From: Ustulina deusta
Lineage: Eukaryota; Ascomycota; Sordariomycetes; Xylariales; Xylariaceae
Assembly: GCA_023159155.1 (NCBI GenBank)
Contig: JAJNNX010000038.1
Coordinates: 372,001 to 436,000, forward strand
DNA length: 64,000 nucleotides
Reading direction: 5' to 3'
The position numbers were made by a program, and so were the translations under genes. Of the stretch, positions 60,301 to 64,000 are shown in pieces (within the stretch, counting starts at the first letter, position 1; each line of letters begins with the position of its first letter). The notes beneath the pieces were generated by a model. That model ran no database searches. It was not told where the DNA came from and worked only from the letters and a program-made list of their open reading frames with translations.

Positions 60301-61441
60301 TTTCCCGTAGCATCTACTACCTGTCACCTCGTACTTTGATTATTTGGTTGATATAGCTAACCCGACTATGAATGTGGTATCGAAGATATTTAAGTTGAGT
60401 CAGATTATTCGCCCGTCGCCATATCCTGCGAAGACAGCTTGATCTCCAACGGTTGATCCCATTCTTCGAATAGGTCGTACCAAGCAAGATATTAGTGATG
60501 ATAACATCGATTCCGGTTAAATCGCCGTAAATGTTCTCTACATCTAGCACAACAATCGGGGGAATGGAAAAACGCATTTCGGAATCGATCACCGTCTAGC
60601 GAGCGAAGCCATGATATCGGTCGACCCTGGTTAGGATCGGAGCTTCCAAGTCCCAAATATAGATAATAACAATAAAAATCCCGAGATCACGCGAGGATGC
60701 TTGAGTAGCTCCTTGCTGTCCGTGGTGAAATCATGTCTCTTCGAGTTTAGACTATTTGGGGCGCTCCATGATCTCGTTCGGAAGAGAATCGAGCCAAGGA
60801 AGCATCCTTCCTTGGTAGTCTTTGGGCTGATGAGAGGCGTGAATCGTTCCAGATCTGTACGGGAAACGTATCACAGTTCTTCTGTAAATCCAAGCCTCAG
60901 CACCTGGCAAACTGTCAGTTTAATGATGATATAAGGGTTTAGTATTAGAATGTGCTACGTCTAAAAGGCGAATAGGGTCACACTCTTTGGTGGGAAATAA
61001 CTAGCACGTGGAGCACACTCTCTCTTGCCATCAATTGTACTCCGTATATAACAAGATTAATGTTGGGCAGGTGTTTCCTCATGGTATTGGTAAAAGGTAA
61101 CAGAAGCTGGATGCGCATCATGCCTCCCTGCACCACTCACATGATTAGGTACGCATCTAGTGAAGGTTTCTGGTCTAACGAGGGAAACCCCGCACCCCCC
61201 AACCTCCAATATACCTACCACCTAGGTAGCTAGACATAGTACGTGGGGCACTCCCGACTACCTACTCGTCAACCCAGATATACATAAGGTATCTACCCTA
61301 GGTACTGAGTACTTAGAGTAAGGCAGATAGACCAGCGACTCTCTCATAGCAATACCTAGGTATTGACCTCTGAATATCTGCCCGCTTCGTTCTACCTGTC
61401 GAGTTGTTCACCTCCCGTCTCGGCACCGTGAGTAGGGAAGT
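57400..61441. other. Gene-poor region between protease and phosphatase genes
   Basis: The left end is the protease promoter. On the minus strand, about 60930-59640, coding-like fragments are scattered in different frames: PWLDSLPNEIMERP, SIPPIVVLDVENIYGDLTGI, RRANNLTQLKYLRYHI and AHALPNEILEEFFAYWLL. LPNEI followed by a hydrophobic helix is how fungal F-box domains begin, so a decayed F-box gene is possible. TAGGTACC-type words occur at 58500-58560 and 61195-61360. No intact gene is supported. Confidence 0.35.
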
Positions 61442-62110
61442 ATGGCAACTCCCGCGAGCGCCCCAAGTGGCGACAAGATATCCGTCCTCTTCGTTTGCCT
61501 AGGCAACATCTGTCGGTCCACAATGGCCGAGGGGGTCTTTCGATCTATAGTCAAGAACCCTTCCTCTCCCTACTATAACCTCATCGATACTGTGGATTCC
61601 TGCGGAACAGGTAGGAAATACAGCTTCGACTGGATGCGAGGATATATCACTGACAGGCCCTCGTGTATCCCTAGGTGGCTACCACATCGGCCACGAACCC
61701 GACTCGCGAACGATGTCGACGCTCCGGGCGAACGGTATCCGCAACTACGAACACGCGGCTCGTCGGGTTAGTCCATGCGCCAATCGAATATGATGACTGT
61801 GGGAGGATGACGCTGATCTGATCTGCTCTGGTAGCTTCGCGACAGCGACTTCAAGGAATTCGATTACATCTTCGCCATGGACAACAGCAACCATAGTGAT
61901 ATTAAGAGACGGCATGGCCTCAAGGTGGATAATCAGAGAGCGAAAGTCATGCTGTTTGGCGAGTTCTCCGGCACCGGCCGCAAGGAGGTTATCGAGGACC
62001 CGTACTACATTGACGGCGATGCCTTTGAAAAGACCTATGAGCAGTGCCAAAGATTCTCGGAGAACTTCTTGGCGGCCACTTTCCCCAATGCCTCGCAGTC
62101 AACGAAGTGA
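61442..62110 (+). CDS. LTP1: Low-molecular-weight protein tyrosine phosphatase
   Basis: Exons 61442-61610, 61675-61766 and 61835-62110 encode 178 aa, the usual size for the family. The P-loop is VCLGNICRSTMAE, with nucleophile C19 and R25 in the CX5R motif. HIGHEPDSRTMSTLRANGI follows (after SCGTGGY) in exon 2. The general-acid loop DPYY (D142-Y145) is in VIEDPYYIDGDAF. The protein should hydrolyse phosphotyrosine and small aryl phosphates in the cytosol. Introns are 64 and 68 nt with GT...AG ends, and frame continuity across both is exact. The start is the first ATG after the promoter's TAGGTACC-type motifs. Confidence 0.95.
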
Positions 62111-63324
62111 AGAGTACGAGGAAAAGACATGACTTTCAGCCGATACCCTCGCCGTGAAATAGAATATAGATAATGATAGAATGTCCCCTTGGAAGTTCAT
62201 TCCTCTCGGCAGGCCCAATTCAGTACCAAGGCAAATGTTCTCACATTCGGCGATCATATCATCAGTAATACACTTCGCGGGGCCAACCCTGGACACAAAA
62301 ATGGGTTGGGTAGCCTGCTGAAGAATCTATTGTCAGCTCGATATGTATGAGAGCACCTATTATGAGTCTGGGCTCACTCAGATTGTGGCATCGCATAGTG
62401 TACACTGCTTAGACTAGTATGCATAGCGGTAGGTAATGCGCCTGGCTCCTCGGCGCATTAACTTGACGTATGAATATTTTGATGGCTGATCCGCCAATCC
62501 ATCGCATCTGACCACATTTGGTACTGCGGTGCTACCCAGTAAATCGCCAATTGGCCATTGTAGTGTATGTATTTTTAGGTGGTAGAGGATGAAGCCAAGA
62601 CCGGTACTATAACCTTACCAATCAGCCTCAACCTTGCCCCCTTTTCGACTACCCCTTTCGTCGGCGTTTCCCGCCCCGCTGGATCGCTATCTCCATCCAT
62701 ACTTGCCTCATAAGACTTATGTAAGCTCCAGGGACTAACCAAAGTAGGCACCTTGTCGAACCCTAAAATGCGTTCAAGTGTATTTAATTTCACACCCGCA
62801 AAGCTCTTGAAACACCCAGCCCGTCGGCACGACAATATAGCGTACCTGGAATGCCGGGTAGTGCGCAGGTCAGCAAGATGACTCCGTAGTGATATCGCGT
62901 TCTTCGTTTGTCATCGGCGTGTCATGGGGGCCAGAAATAACTAGCAGTCGAGAAAATTGCGCGGCTACATTGTTCATGGACCCAATCACGTCGCCAACAT
63001 CTGACGGCCAGCGGCTATAGGGCTCAGTAGTGGGGGTGCCAGGGCTGTGTGAGGGATACAGAACAGTGGATCCCGGCCTCGGGAACTGGCCAATGGAATG
63101 AAGAGCGCGCTTTGTCTGACGTTCCATGCGGGGTCTTCTCGACTCTTGGGCAGCCGGCGTTATACTTAGGTACACTACATGTACCTAAACTCCCTCCGCC
63201 TCTGGAGATGGAGGGGAGAGGGACCTGGGGGGTCCTAGTCTAGATGGGTTAGTCCAGGTCAGGCGAAGTCAGTACGAGTCCTATCTAGTCCTGACTGGAT
63301 ACTGGATGTTGAACCCCTCCAATG
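62111..63324. other. Intergenic region after the phosphatase gene
   Basis: It holds the phosphatase 3' UTR and upstream sequence of the next gene. Open frames on the minus strand (62575-62835 and 62870-63175) lack ATG starts and family motifs. Nothing is supported. Confidence 0.45.
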
Positions 63325-64000
63325 TTGACACTCTCGACGTTTCTCCCCTCACCTACCTATCCTCTGCGCCGTCATCACGGGTCTTTGCTGCCGTCGATTC
63401 TTACACTCCCATACCTGTCTGTCTCCCTCACTTACTTGCTCGCCCACCCATCCACTTACACCCCAAACGTGTGTAACTTTCGTCGGCCGCCAGGATTCCC
63501 TTGCAGGGTTGTGAGAGTCGCTGCGTGTCTTCCCTAATCGGCGACAACGACGACCTCGTTCAACGACCGGTATTGACGCCAGCGTGACATCAGCCCCCTC
63601 AGATCGCCTGGCGCTCTCCTTAATACGGCCCCATTCGACCCAAATAAGCCCATATCCATTGTCTGGCTTTGCATTTATTTCCCCACAGCCTGCTTGACCG
63701 ATAATAGACAACTACTACCGTCTCACTCGCTTATTGTTGAATATATTTCCCACCCGCGCTGCTGCCGTCACTGCCTTTCCCATCCCATCCATTTTTTTCT
63801 CGCTCCCTCGGCCTCGGCTGCTATTTAATCCTGCTTACGACTGGGACTGGTGTGGTTTTTTCAGGAGAGTAGGTGTCATAATCCTAAGCATTCTTTCTTT
63901 GCTGCTGGGCACCTCTCGTTATCTGCTTGTGCCGCCATCTCCATCCTCCATCCTCCACCCCCTCGGACTAAATCTCGAGCCTCGAGTCGCAACTCGCAAA
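63325..64000 (+). promoter_or_regulatory. ATG-free CT-rich leader running off the right edge
   Basis: From 63325 to the end (676 bases) there is no plus-strand ATG. The sequence is C/T-rich (63340-63470 and 63740-63960), like the leader of the Q-rich gene. It is probably the promoter and 5' UTR of a plus-strand gene that starts beyond the window. Confidence 0.45.

Noticed and set aside
62575..62835. 86-codon minus-strand frame
   Set aside because: It begins at TTG, has no ATG and no recognisable domain.

Overview
The window is nuclear DNA from a filamentous ascomycete (Pezizomycotina, most likely a Sordariomycete). The evidence is multi-exon genes with short introns (about 46-280 nt, GT...AG), fungus-typical proteins (an Mbp1-type APSES factor with ankyrin repeats, a P5A ATPase, an AKR7-type reductase, a pepsin-like secreted protease), CT-rich leaders, and many dispersed TAGGTACCTA-type motifs between genes. 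The genus cannot be fixed from sequence alone.

Layout, left to right. A CofD/YvcK-like gene (-) with an 18-nt microexon and a P5A-type ER ATPase gene (-) fill 140-7104. A 4.9-kb relic-rich stretch follows: a MITE-like inverted-repeat element (7345-7737), a decayed fungal PD-(D/E)XK nuclease-like gene (8116-9023) and fragments. Next come a MetE-like gene (+, 12035-13452), a 5'-nucleotidase-like metallophosphatase (+, 14273-16814) and a DMT-superfamily transporter (-, 17999-19719). After another fragment-bearing gap lie an AKR7-like aldo-keto reductase (-, 22192-23676) and glycyl-tRNA synthetase (-, 24811-27320). The synthetase is head to head with an Mbp1-type cell-cycle transcription factor (+, 28353-30555).

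The right half is gene-poor. Two long stretches (about 9.1 kb at 30556-39694 and 9.2 kb at 40649-49838) hold no gene I can support apart from coding relics. They flank a conserved fungal hypothetical gene (+, 39695-40648). A Q-rich protein gene (+, 51440-53128) follows, preceded by a 1.6-kb stretch that has no ATG on the coding strand. Then come a short-chain dehydrogenase (+, 54241-55448), a pepsin-like secreted aspartic protease (-, 56109-57399), a 4-kb gap, and a low-molecular-weight protein tyrosine phosphatase (+, 61442-62110). The right edge (63325-64000) is a second ATG-free, CT-rich stretch, probably the leader of a gene beyond the window.

The genes do not form an operon or biosynthetic cluster. 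Most are housekeeping or regulatory genes (translation, G1/S transcription, ER membrane quality control, nucleotide and one-carbon metabolism). Exon coordinates were read by hand from splice signals, frame continuity and family conservation; no alignment or search was run. The most unusual signals are the two ATG-free leaders, the 18-nt microexon, the MITE-like element and the decayed nuclease-like gene.
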